Shown in pieces: positions 24,228 to 31,274 of a stretch of 53,146 nucleotides of DNA. The stretch covers positions 25,197-78,342 of the forward strand of contig NZ_JACTVA010000024.1 of NCBI RefSeq assembly GCF_014490485.1. The letters run 5' to 3'. Position 1 is the first letter of the stretch. The number at the start of each line of letters is the position of its first letter. Below the pieces are notes generated by a model. The model worked only from the letters and a program-made list of their open reading frames with translations. It did not search any database and was not told the origin of the DNA. The DNA comes from Teichococcus aerophilus. Its GTDB lineage: Bacteria; Pseudomonadota; Alphaproteobacteria; Acetobacterales; Acetobacteraceae. The position numbers and the translations under genes were made by a program.

Positions 24228-25199
24228 TCAATTCGCCGTCACGCCCGCTTCGCGAATCAGGCGCGCCCAGCGCTGCAGCTCACTGCCGATCAGCGTGGCG
24301 AATTGGTCCGGCGACATCGGGGCCGGGACCGCGCCTTCCTGTTCCAGCCGTTCCCTCACCGCCGGAGTGTTGAGGCTGGCGTTGATCTCGGTATTCAGGC
24401 GCAGGATCACGGCCGCGGGCGTGTTGGCGGGCGCGGCGATGCCGTACCAGGGCACCACGTTGAAGCCGGGGGAGACGGTCTCGGCCACGGTCGGCACGTC
24501 CGGCAGGCTGCCGACGCGTTCGGCGCTGGAGACAGCGAGGGCCTTGAGCAGGCCTTGCTTGACCAGGGGCATCACTGTCGGCGCGCCCCCCAGCGTCACG
24601 TCCACCCGGCCGGCCACCAGGTCGTTCAACGCGGGGCCGAGGCCGCGATAGGGGACGTGTTCCATCTCCAGCTTCAGCGCGTTGAGGAAGGCGAGCATGA
24701 CGATATGCCCGGCGCTGCCATTGCCGGCGGAGCAGTAGCGCAACTGGCCCGGGTTCGCCCGCACATGCGTCACCAGGCCCTGGATGTCCTGGAAGGGCAG
24801 CCTGGGGTTCACCACCAGCACGTTGGGCACCAGCGCGATCATGGCGACCGGCGCGAAGTCCTTCTGCACGTTATAGGGCAGCGAAGGGTAGATGGCCGGG
24901 TTCACCGCCAGCGTGCCGATATGGCCGAGCAGCAGCGTGTAGCCATCCGGCGCCGAGCGGGCGACAGCTTCCGAGCCCACGGCACCGCCGGCGCCGGCGC
25001 GGTTCTCCACCACCACGGTCTGTCCCAGCCGCGTGGTCAGCTGGTCGGCGATGGCGCGGCCCAGCGTGTCGTTGGCGGCACCGGGCGGGAAGGGCACGAC
25101 CAGCCGCAGCGTCTGGTTCGGCCAGGGGCCGGCGGCGCGTACGGGAAGCCCCGGCAGCGCCAGCAGGGCTCCGCCTGCCAGCAGATGGCGGCGCTTCAT
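24228..25199 (-). CDS. Bug/TctC family tripartite tricarboxylate transporter substrate-binding protein
   Basis: A 323-residue periplasmic binding protein. The signal peptide is evident (MKRRHLLAGGALLALPGL, with a possible twin arginine, then cleavage near RAAG). Mature family motifs include LRLVVPFPPGAANDTLGRAI, VVENRAGAGGAVGSEAVARS, PDGYTLLLG and LPDVPTVAET. It would bind a carboxylate ligand. No TctA/TctB membrane genes are nearby, which is usual for orphan Bug proteins. The start codon overlaps the stop of the upstream CoA-transferase gene (ATGA at 25196-25199), so it is translationally coupled to an acyl-CoA pathway operon and probably binds the related acid. Confidence 0.93.
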   Translation of the reverse strand: MKRRHLLAGGALLALPGLPVRAAGPWPNQTLRLVVPFPPGAANDTLGRAIADQLTTRLGQTVVVENRAGAGGAVGSEAVARSAPDGYTLLLGHIGTLAVNPAIYPSLPYNVQKDFAPVAMIALVPNVLVVNPRLPFQDIQGLVTHVRANPGQLRYCSAGNGSAGHIVMLAFLNALKLEMEHVPYRGLGPALNDLVAGRVDVTLGGAPTVMPLVKQGLLKALAVSSAERVGSLPDVPTVAETVSPGFNVVPWYGIAAPANTPAAVILRLNTEINASLNTPAVRERLEQEGAVPAPMSPDQFATLIGSELQRWARLIREAGVTAN

Positions 25200-26443
25200 G
25201 ACAGCACCCCGGCATCCTGGCGCAGCCCGGCGCGTTGCGCGGCGTCGTAGCCCAGCTCGCGCAGGATCTCCTCGGCATGCTCGTCCAGGCGGGGGGCGAG
25301 GCGGGGCGGCGCGCTGCCGCTGCGGGAATACCGGTTGGCGTGGCGCAGGCCCAGCATCGCATCCTCCTCGTTCAGTCGGGCATCTTCCTCGACCAGCGTG
25401 CCGGAGCCGCGGAGTTGCGGATCATCCAGCAGGCTGTCCAGCGTGTGGCAGGGCATCGCGGGTACGTCGTGGCGGCGCAGCAGCGGCAGCCATTCGGCGG
25501 TGGTGCGGGCGGCCATCGCCTCCGCCCGCAGGCGGAAGTAATCCGCCACGTTCTCCAGCCGCGCGGCGACGCTCCGGAAGCGCGGGTCCTCCTTCAGCTC
25601 CGGCCGGCCGATGGCGTCGAAGAAGCCGCGCGCCTGCGCATCCGTGTTAGCGGAGACGCAGATATAGCCGTCGAGCGTCGCCAGCGGCCGTGCATCCGGC
25701 GTCATGATGCGCGGGTCGCCGAAGGCGCCGCCGGGGCCGAAAGTACGCTGGCCCAGATGCTCGGACAGCACGAAGGCGGCGGCGTTCTCGAACATCGGCA
25801 CCTCGATCGCCTGGCCCGGCCCGTCCGCGCCACGGCCGACCAGCGCGGCGCAGATGGCCTGGGCAGCGATGATGCCGACGATATGGTCGGTCAGCACGAA
25901 GGGCGCGAAGCGGGGTTCGCCGGTCTGCTGCTGGAAGCAGGCGGAAACGCCGGAGAGGCCCTGGATGATGGTGTCGTAGGCCGGTGCGCCATCATACGGC
26001 CCGCCGCTGGCGAAGCCCGAGATGGTGCAGTGGATCAGGCGGGGGTTCAGCGCCGCCATCGAGGCCGCGTCCAGCCCCAGCGAGGCCAGGGCCTTCGCCC
26101 GCATGTTGCTGATGAAGACGTCCGCGGTCCCGGCCAGCCGCCGCATCACGTCCTTCCCTGCCTCGGTCTTGAGGTCGAGCACGATGGAGCGCTTGTTGCG
26201 GTTGAAATGCAGGAACTTTGGCGAGAGGCCGGCCGCGCCGGCCGGGGCGCGGCCGCCGAGCCGTCGCATCAGGTCGCCCTCCGGCGGCTCCACCTTGATG
26301 ACGTCGGCGCCCTGCTCCGCCAGCAGCAGCGTGGCGGTGGGGCCGACGATGACGCCGGTGGCATCCAGCACGCGGATGCCGCGCAGCGGGCCGCCCATTC
26401 CCGACGTGCCCGTTCCCGATGCACTTGTTCCCGGCGCGCTCAT
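25196..26443 (-). CDS. CaiB/BaiF family (type III) CoA-transferase
   Basis: A 415-residue enzyme moving CoA between carboxylates. Family motifs: GIRVLDATGVIVGPTATLLLAEQGADVIKVEPP (shown in full only by position, about residues 21-54; key residues LLAEQGADV), FLHFNRNKRSI, and the catalytic aspartate region GAPAYDTIIQGLSG. The N-terminus has a short Ser/Gly/Thr-rich extension before the domain. Start ATG 26443 overlaps the stop of the upstream MaoC-like gene, and the stop overlaps the TctC start. The three genes form a tight operon for uptake, CoA activation and hydration of an organic acid, which is not identified. Confidence 0.92.
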   Translation of the reverse strand: MSAPGTSASGTGTSGMGGPLRGIRVLDATGVIVGPTATLLLAEQGADVIKVEPPEGDLMRRLGGRAPAGAAGLSPKFLHFNRNKRSIVLDLKTEAGKDVMRRLAGTADVFISNMRAKALASLGLDAASMAALNPRLIHCTISGFASGGPYDGAPAYDTIIQGLSGVSACFQQQTGEPRFAPFVLTDHIVGIIAAQAICAALVGRGADGPGQAIEVPMFENAAAFVLSEHLGQRTFGPGGAFGDPRIMTPDARPLATLDGYICVSANTDAQARGFFDAIGRPELKEDPRFRSVAARLENVADYFRLRAEAMAARTTAEWLPLLRRHDVPAMPCHTLDSLLDDPQLRGSGTLVEEDARLNEEDAMLGLRHANRYSRSGSAPPRLAPRLDEHAEEILRELGYDAAQRAGLRQDAGVLS

Positions 26444-27318
26444 GCCGGCACTCCGCTGGCCTCGGCCTCCGCGATCGGGCGGCCAGCCTCGTCCAGCGCC
26501 CAGAGCCGCAACGTGCCATCGGCTTGCGCATGGCAATGCAACTGCCCCTGCCGGCCGACGAAGAACGGCCGCACGTTGCGCACCGCCAGATAGCCGATGC
26601 GCCCGCCGGGCAGCTGGCGCTTCGCCAGCTCACACAGCCGCAGCGCCGTCAGGCCACCGTTCACGATCAGCGCGGGATAGCGCTCCTCCCCCTGGGTGTA
26701 GGGCAGGTCGTAGTGGATGCGGTGGCCGTTGAAGGTCACGGCGGAATAGCGGAACAGGGTGACACTGTCCGGCGCATAGGGCTCGGTGGCCGTGGCGGGG
26801 GGCAGCGGCGCCGCTGGCGGCGGGGTGGCGGGCGGCGGGGTGGCGCCGGGGGCGGCTTCCTCCCGGTAGACGATGTCGTGTTCCTCCGTGATCGCGGGCA
26901 CGCCATCGGCCTCGATGCGGTGGTCGACGCGCACGAACACCATGCGGCCGCTGCGCCCGGTCTTCGGCGTGATGGCGGCGATGGTGGAGGTACGGCGCAG
27001 CTCCGCGCCGATCGGCACCGGGGCCAGGAAGCGGATGCGCCGCCCGGCGAACATGCGGCGCGGCAGCGGCACCGGCGGCAGGAAGTCGCCCTTTCGCGGG
27101 TGGCCATCCGGCCCCAGCTGCGATTGCGGCGTGGTGGGCGCGAATAACACCGCGTGCCAGCCTTCCGGCAGCGCATCGCCCCGCCGCAGGCTGTTGGCAT
27201 CCCGGTCCAGCAGCGCGGCCAGGCGGCGCACGATGGTCAGCGAGGCTTCATCCTCGGTGGTCTCGCTGCGGCCGACCCAGCCCTGCAGCGCGTCCGTCTC
27301 GACGAGCGTATCCGGCAT
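26440..27318 (-). CDS. MaoC-like / FAS1-like dehydratase (mesaconyl-C4-CoA hydratase-type)
   Basis: A 292-residue double-hotdog-type acyl-CoA hydratase. The N-terminal half shows RRMFAGRRIRFLAPVPIGAE and later YREE. After a Pro/Ala/Thr-rich linker (about residues 155-180) the second half carries FRYSAVTFNGHRIHYDLPYT, the Asn/His hydratase motif of the HTD2/mesaconyl-C4-CoA hydratase group, then HYD and VNGGLTALRLCEL. First gene of the leftward operon with the CoA-transferase and TctC genes. Start ATG 27318. A LysR gene is divergent with a palindrome between, so acid-dependent induction is likely. The exact substrate (mesaconyl-CoA or another enoyl-CoA) is inferred from family only. Confidence 0.85.
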   Translation of the reverse strand: MPDTLVETDALQGWVGRSETTEDEASLTIVRRLAALLDRDANSLRRGDALPEGWHAVLFAPTTPQSQLGPDGHPRKGDFLPPVPLPRRMFAGRRIRFLAPVPIGAELRRTSTIAAITPKTGRSGRMVFVRVDHRIEADGVPAITEEHDIVYREEAAPGATPPPATPPPAAPLPPATATEPYAPDSVTLFRYSAVTFNGHRIHYDLPYTQGEERYPALIVNGGLTALRLCELAKRQLPGGRIGYLAVRNVRPFFVGRQGQLHCHAQADGTLRLWALDEAGRPIAEAEASGVPA

Positions 27319-27387
27319 CGTTGTCTCCCTTGCCGGATATCTGGCGAGACGCTGGAGGATGCGTCCAATGCAATGAGATGACAGGTC

Positions 27388-27404
27388 GATGCACGCTGTG
27401 CATC
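27388..27404. promoter_or_regulatory. LysR-type operator (T-N11-A palindrome)
   Basis: A perfect inverted repeat GATGCAC-GCT-GTGCATC lies between the divergent MaoC-like operon and the LysR gene, with T at 27390 and A at 27402 (T-N11-A). It covers an upstream in-frame ATG (27389) of the LysR frame, which argues that LysR begins at the later ATG 27413. Confidence 0.7.
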
Positions 27405-27412
27405 ATGCCTGG

Positions 27413-28309
27413 ATGCACCTCGACCTTCCCGGGCTGGAAGCCTTCATCGCGGTGGCGGACCTGGGCTCCTTCCAGCGCGCGGCGGCGCGGCTGGGCATCA
27501 GCCAGCCGGCGCTGACCCGGCGGCTGCAACGGCTGGAACAGATCGTCGGGCGGGAATTGCTGCTCCGCCGTTCCCGCCCCATCCGGCTCAGCCCGGCCGG
27601 GGCCGCGTTGCTGCCGGAAGCCCAGGGCGCCATGGCGCGGTTGGCGGATGCGATGCGCCGTGTCGGCGACAAGCCGGAATCGCAGCACGTGACGGTGGGG
27701 TGCCTGCCGACGCTGGCGGTACGCTACCTGGGCCCGCTGCTGGCCCGCCACCGCCGCCACTGGCAGGGCGGTGAAGTGGTGGTCTACGACCTCTCCGGCG
27801 CCGAGATCCGCAGCATGCTGGAGGAAGGGCGGCTGGATTTCGCCCTGGCCGCGCTGGGGCCGGAGCACTGGGAGGTGGAGAGCATCCCGCTGCTGGAGGA
27901 GCCGTTCTTCCTGGTCTGCCCACGGGACCACCGCCTGGCGCGGCGGGAAACGGTGGCGTGGGACGAGTTGGCGAAGGAACCGCTGATCTCCATCGGCCCG
28001 CTCAGCGAGAACCGCCGCATCATCGAGGCGGCACTGAAAGGCGCGCGCGTCACCGCCCGCTGGCGAGTGGAGGTGCGGCATCTCTCCACCGCCGTGGCCC
28101 TGGTGGCGGCAGGGGCGGGGCTGACGGCGCTACCGGCCTCCGCCGTGGCCGGGCAGGCCGGGCATGCAGTGGCCGCCGTGAAGCTGGTGGACCCGGCGCT
28201 GACCCGCCGCATCGGCCTGCTGCGCCGGCGCGACCGCGTGCTGGCCCCGGCGGCGCGGGACCTGATGGAGCAGATTCTGCACATGCTGAAGGATGCGCCG
28301 CCATGCTGA
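27413..28309 (+). CDS. LysR family transcriptional regulator
   Basis: A 298-residue regulator. The winged helix-turn-helix reads LEAFIAVADLGSFQRAAARL and LGISQPALTRRLQRLEQIVG; the effector domain starts near residue 90 (VTVGCLPTLAVRYLGPLL). Subgroup: CbbR/GltC-like. Start set at ATG 27413 (MHLDLPGLEAF), since the earlier in-frame ATG 27389 lies inside a palindromic operator. It is divergent from the MaoC-like/CoA-transferase/TctC operon and is likely its regulator. The C-terminus ends 52 bp before a 9-bp tandem repeat. Confidence 0.92.
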   Translation: MHLDLPGLEAFIAVADLGSFQRAAARLGISQPALTRRLQRLEQIVGRELLLRRSRPIRLSPAGAALLPEAQGAMARLADAMRRVGDKPESQHVTVGCLPTLAVRYLGPLLARHRRHWQGGEVVVYDLSGAEIRSMLEEGRLDFALAALGPEHWEVESIPLLEEPFFLVCPRDHRLARRETVAWDELAKEPLISIGPLSENRRIIEAALKGARVTARWRVEVRHLSTAVALVAAGAGLTALPASAVAGQAGHAVAAVKLVDPALTRRIGLLRRRDRVLAPAARDLMEQILHMLKDAPPC

Positions 28310-28361
28310 CATGCCGCACCCGGCAGCAGCTGGCCGCGATCATCGTGCGTTAGGCGCCATA

Positions 28362-28451
28362 GGCGGCGCAGGCGGCGCAGGCGGCGCAGGCGGCGCAGGC
28401 GGCGCAGGCGGCGCAGGCGGCGCAGGCGGCGCAGGAGGCGCAGGCGGCGCA
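28362..28451. repeat. 9-bp tandem repeat (GGCGGCGCA), ten units
   Basis: Ten consecutive copies of GGCGGCGCA; the ninth reads GGAGGCGCA. A degenerate unit follows (28452-28460). The array lies between the LysR gene and the 28525 gene, in a presumed 5' untranslated region. In the plus strand it would read Arg-Arg-Arg, Ala-Ala-Gln or Gly-Gly-Ala; no convincing gene uses it. Such arrays change copy number by slippage, so length variation between strains is plausible. Confidence 0.95.
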
Positions 28452-28477
28452 GGCGGCAGGGAGAGGAGGTAGCGGGA

Positions 28478-28582
28478 ATGGCGGGCACCACAGCGATCTG
28501 TCGGGAAGCGGCCACGAGCACCGCATGGCCGGCACCCCCGCCTGCCCGCCGAAGCCCGGCGCTCCGGAAGCCGCGCCGGTGA
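28478..28582 (+). other. Short upstream frame with a strong ribosome binding site
   Basis: A 34-codon frame (start MAGTTAICRE) sits 7 bp after AGGAGGT and overlaps the first 19 codons of the 28525 gene in another frame. It could be a leader peptide that controls the larger gene, or the true start of that gene disturbed by a frameshift. Both starts encode MAGT, which is suggestive of the second option or of a small duplication. Confidence 0.35.
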
Positions 28583-29532
28583 CGGGGCCGGAGATGACGC
28601 GCGCGGCGCTGCGGCAGTCGGTCGCCAGCCTGCTGCGGCTGGCCAATGGCGACGTGCAGGATGCGCAGACGCTGCTGGATGCCGGCAGCACCCGCAACAC
28701 CGCGCGCCTGCTGCGCCATGCCGTGACCGGACTGATCGAGGCCGTCGTCGCCTCCGAACAGGGCTATACCGGCCCTGCCGACACCTCCCGGATCAGTGAG
28801 GAAAACCCGCTAAAGGCGGATCTGCTGCGGCTGGATAAGTTCCCCGGCCTTGCGCCCGCCATGCAGCAGGACGGGCGGTTGGCGAAGCCGCCTTCGACGA
28901 CGTTCCTCATTGGCCCGCTGCGTGATGTCGCTAAGATGCTGGACCGGCTCAAGCGGCATTTCGGCGTGGACCTGGAGGGCAGTGGCCAGGCCCGTACGGC
29001 CGACCCGCCCCGCCCATCTCAGCCTGAACCCCCGCCACCGCCTGCCGCAAAGCCGCAACCTGGCGCGGAGCGGCGGAAGGCGGATAATGCTTCACCCCCG
29101 GCCAAGGCTGCGGCACGCGCCAGGCCCGCCGCCCGGCCTGCGAAGACGGCCAGCCCGCCGCCTGCCGCGCGTTCGCATGCCGGCCTGTCCTCCGGCAGCT
29201 TTTGGGCGCTGGTGGACCGGTGGAAGCTGGTGGATCTCGATGCGCTGCGGCTGATCGGCCATGCCGGCGGCCTGACCAAGAAAGGCACCAGGCCACGCTT
29301 CAAGCTGACCGAAGCGGAGGCCGAGGCCGTGGCCGCGATGCGCTCCCTCGATGAGACGTTGGAGCAACTGGGCCTCGACCCCGCACAGTGGCTCCAGGCG
29401 CCGCTCCGCCCGGCACCGTTCGGGGGCGCCAAGCCGATCGGCCTCATTCTGAAGACACGTCTGCAAGGCCTTCGGGAGGCCAGCCACTACCTGACGCAAA
29501 TGGGCTTGCGGCTGTCGCTTCAGGAAAGCTGA
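28525..29532 (+). CDS. Unrecognised protein: helical N-domain, Pro/Ala-rich linker, C-domain resembling Xre/MbcA toxin-binding regions
   Basis: A 335-residue protein. Residues about 24-150 are helical; DVQDAQTLLDAGSTRNTARL and the following LLRHAVTGLIEAVVASEQG resemble the HEPN-type pattern of a helix with a repeated A/L spacing. A 70-residue Pro/Ala/Lys-rich linker follows (about 155-220). The C-domain (about 225-335) includes LIGHAGGLTKKGTRPRFKL and the later DPAQWLQAPLRPAPFGGAKP, which recall the DUF2384 (MbcA/ParS/Xre antitoxin C-terminal) box with WL..P...FGG..P. Both readings are by eye. ATG 28525 has no good ribosome binding site. A strong AGGAGGT at about 28464-28470 serves instead a short frame starting ATG 28478 and ending TGA 28580-28582. 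No neighbour suggests a partner. Confidence 0.6.
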   Translation: MAGTPACPPKPGAPEAAPVTGPEMTRAALRQSVASLLRLANGDVQDAQTLLDAGSTRNTARLLRHAVTGLIEAVVASEQGYTGPADTSRISEENPLKADLLRLDKFPGLAPAMQQDGRLAKPPSTTFLIGPLRDVAKMLDRLKRHFGVDLEGSGQARTADPPRPSQPEPPPPPAAKPQPGAERRKADNASPPAKAAARARPAARPAKTASPPPAARSHAGLSSGSFWALVDRWKLVDLDALRLIGHAGGLTKKGTRPRFKLTEAEAEAVAAMRSLDETLEQLGLDPAQWLQAPLRPAPFGGAKPIGLILKTRLQGLREASHYLTQMGLRLSLQES

Positions 29533-29837
29533 AGCGCCTGCCGGGGTCTTGGTGGAAATGCCTCAGCATCGGTGTTTGCCAGCGCCTGCGCGGCGGGAGC
29601 TTGCCACGTCTGGACCGGCTCCCAATGCGCCGGTCCTCGCCTGCCTCTGCGTCGGAAATTCCTCCATCCCGCGCTCGCCGAAGCGCCTGGAGATGACTCC
29701 ACGGTCAACCGCCTCACGCACCCGGTGCCCGCAGGCATCGTGGAGAGACGGCCCCCTCCACTCGCCACGCCAGCATGTCTCAGCCCTTCCCGGCTCCCCA
29801 CATGCCGCTTGGCAGGAGGGGCGCCGGGCCGGTCGCC
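29533..29837. other. Gene-free stretch between convergent genes
   Basis: 305 bp between the 28525-29532 gene and purC, whose transcripts converge. I see no convincing gene or RNA. Several GC-rich partial hairpins exist but none is clearly a terminator. Confidence 0.5.
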
Positions 29838-30827
29838 TCAGCCCCGGGGGGCATCCTGGAAGTATGGCGCCAGGTTGCGGCGGACGCGCTCCAGCACCGG
29901 CTCCCCGGTCCCCGGCGGGGTGAAGCGCTGGCCGGTGATGGTCTCGAAGGCCTGGATGTAGACAGCGGTGGTGGCCAGGATGAAATCCTCCGGAATCTCC
30001 GGAATCTCGTCCTTGTACGGATCGCAGCGGGCGACGACCCAGTTGCGCACGAAGTCCTTGTCGAAGCTCTCCGGCTTCTCGCCGGCTTCGAAGCGCGCCT
30101 CGTAGCTGTCGGCGCGCCAGTAGCGGCTGCTGTCCGGCGTATGGATCTCGTCGGCCAGGATGATGCGGCCCTCGGCATCGGTGCCGAACTCGTACTTCGT
30201 ATCGGCCAGGATCAGCCCGCGCTGCGCCGCCATCTGCTGCCCGCGCGAGAACAACGCCAGGGCATAGGCGCTCAGCTGCTCCCACTGCGCCGGCGTCAGC
30301 AGCTTCTGCGCCAGGATCTCATCCGCCGTCAGCGGCTCGTCATGCGCCCCATCGAAGGCCTTAGAGGTCGGGGTGATGATCGGGGTGGGCAGCACCTGGT
30401 TGTCCCGCAGCCCCTCCGGCAAAGTGATGCCGTACAGGGTGCGCTGCCCCGCCTTGTAGCGCGGCAGGATCGAAGTGCTGGTGGTACCGGCCAGGTAGCC
30501 CCGCACCACGATCTCCACCGGCAGGATATCCAGCCGCTGCCCGACCACCACATTCGGGTCGGGGTAGGAGACGACATGGTTGGGGCAGATGTCGGCCGTG
30601 TGCTCGAACCAGTGCCGCGCCGTCTGGGTCAGCAACTGGCCCTTCAGGGGGATGGCAGCCAGGATGCGGTCGAACGCACTGATCCGGTCGCTGGCGATGA
30701 TGATGCGGTGGCCATTGGGCAGGTCGTAATTGTCCCGCACCTTGCCGCGATAATGGTTGGGCAGTTCCGGGATGGTCGCATCGCGCAGAGCGTAATGCGC
30801 ATAGGCGCGAAGGGCTTCCTGATCCAT
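29838..30827 (-). CDS. purC: Phosphoribosylaminoimidazole-succinocarboxamide synthase
   Basis: A 329-residue cytoplasmic SAICAR synthetase of purine synthesis: joins CAIR and aspartate with ATP. Motifs: [37 protein letters not shown] (family signature), [25 protein letters not shown]. It is the longer form found in many proteobacteria and yeast-like PurC (about 300 or more) and not the 237-residue E. coli form. Start ATG 30827 ([14 protein letters not shown]); the frame extends to 30911 but without similarity. Its upstream region holds terminator element B (30992-31246), so it has its own promoter, somewhere in 30828-30990. Confidence 0.96.
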   Translation of the reverse strand: MDQEALRAYAHYALRDATIPELPNHYRGKVRDNYDLPNGHRIIIASDRISAFDRILAAIPLKGQLLTQTARHWFEHTADICPNHVVSYPDPNVVVGQRLDILPVEIVVRGYLAGTTSTSILPRYKAGQRTLYGITLPEGLRDNQVLPTPIITPTSKAFDGAHDEPLTADEILAQKLLTPAQWEQLSAYALALFSRGQQMAAQRGLILADTKYEFGTDAEGRIILADEIHTPDSSRYWRADSYEARFEAGEKPESFDKDFVRNWVVARCDPYKDEIPEIPEDFILATTAVYIQAFETITGQRFTPPGTGEPVLERVRRNLAPYFQDAPRG

Positions 30828-30991
30828 GAGCAACTCATCCTGATGCGGCAGTGGTGCGGCGGGCGCCAGGGAAAGGCCGCGTCCTGCCCCTTCCCCCACA
30901 GGCTTATACAACGGGCGGGCGACACGGAAACGCCACGATACAGGGCCGCATGCCGGCCATGCCCGCTGCCCCCGCCCCGCCGTGGGAGAAC

Positions 30992-31246
30992 GAAGGTCGG
31001 GGAAAGAATTCCCCGAACCCCTTCTCTTCTTTTTCCGAGTTTCCGGGGCGAGGCTGTTGAGGGCGCGGTCTTGGGAGACGGCTGGGTGCGCCGGAGGTCC
31101 TGGACCTCCGGCGACTGAGGCTTCAGCCCGCGTGGCCCATTATCAAAATCATCAAGAAGCGTCCGCTCCCAGTCCTGAAGCGTCACGCCAAACTCGCAGA
31201 AAAAAGAAGGGCTCCGGGGATTTCTTTCCCCGGCCTTCCTTCCCAC
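30992..31246. repeat. Inverted-terminator intergenic element, copy B
   Basis: Left arm GTCGGGGAAAGAATTCCCCG with ACCCCTTCTCTTCTTTTTCC; right arm AAACTCGCAGAAAAAAGAAG, then CCGGGGATTTCTTTCCCCGG and CCTTCC. The core has a perfect internal hairpin (CGCCGGAGGTCC 31089-31100 / GGACCTCCGGCG 31102-31113) and the segment TTCAGCCCGCGTGGCCCATT followed by ATCAAAATCATCAAG. The right arm lies 28 bp after the stop of the leftward GMC gene; the left arm is upstream of purC. Same core orientation as copies A and C, opposite to D, F and G. Confidence 0.88.
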
Positions 31247-31274
31247 CCAATAACCTGACTGGCGGAGACCCCCC

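Noticed and set aside
28362-28451. CRISPR-like array
   Set aside because: The 9-bp units are contiguous without spacers, so this is a simple tandem repeat. No CRISPR array or cas gene was seen in the window.
27784-28719. Leftward frame with a Leu-Arg-Arg repeat tract
   Set aside because: It is produced by the 9-bp repeat and the antisense of the LysR gene; no start signal or domain is present.
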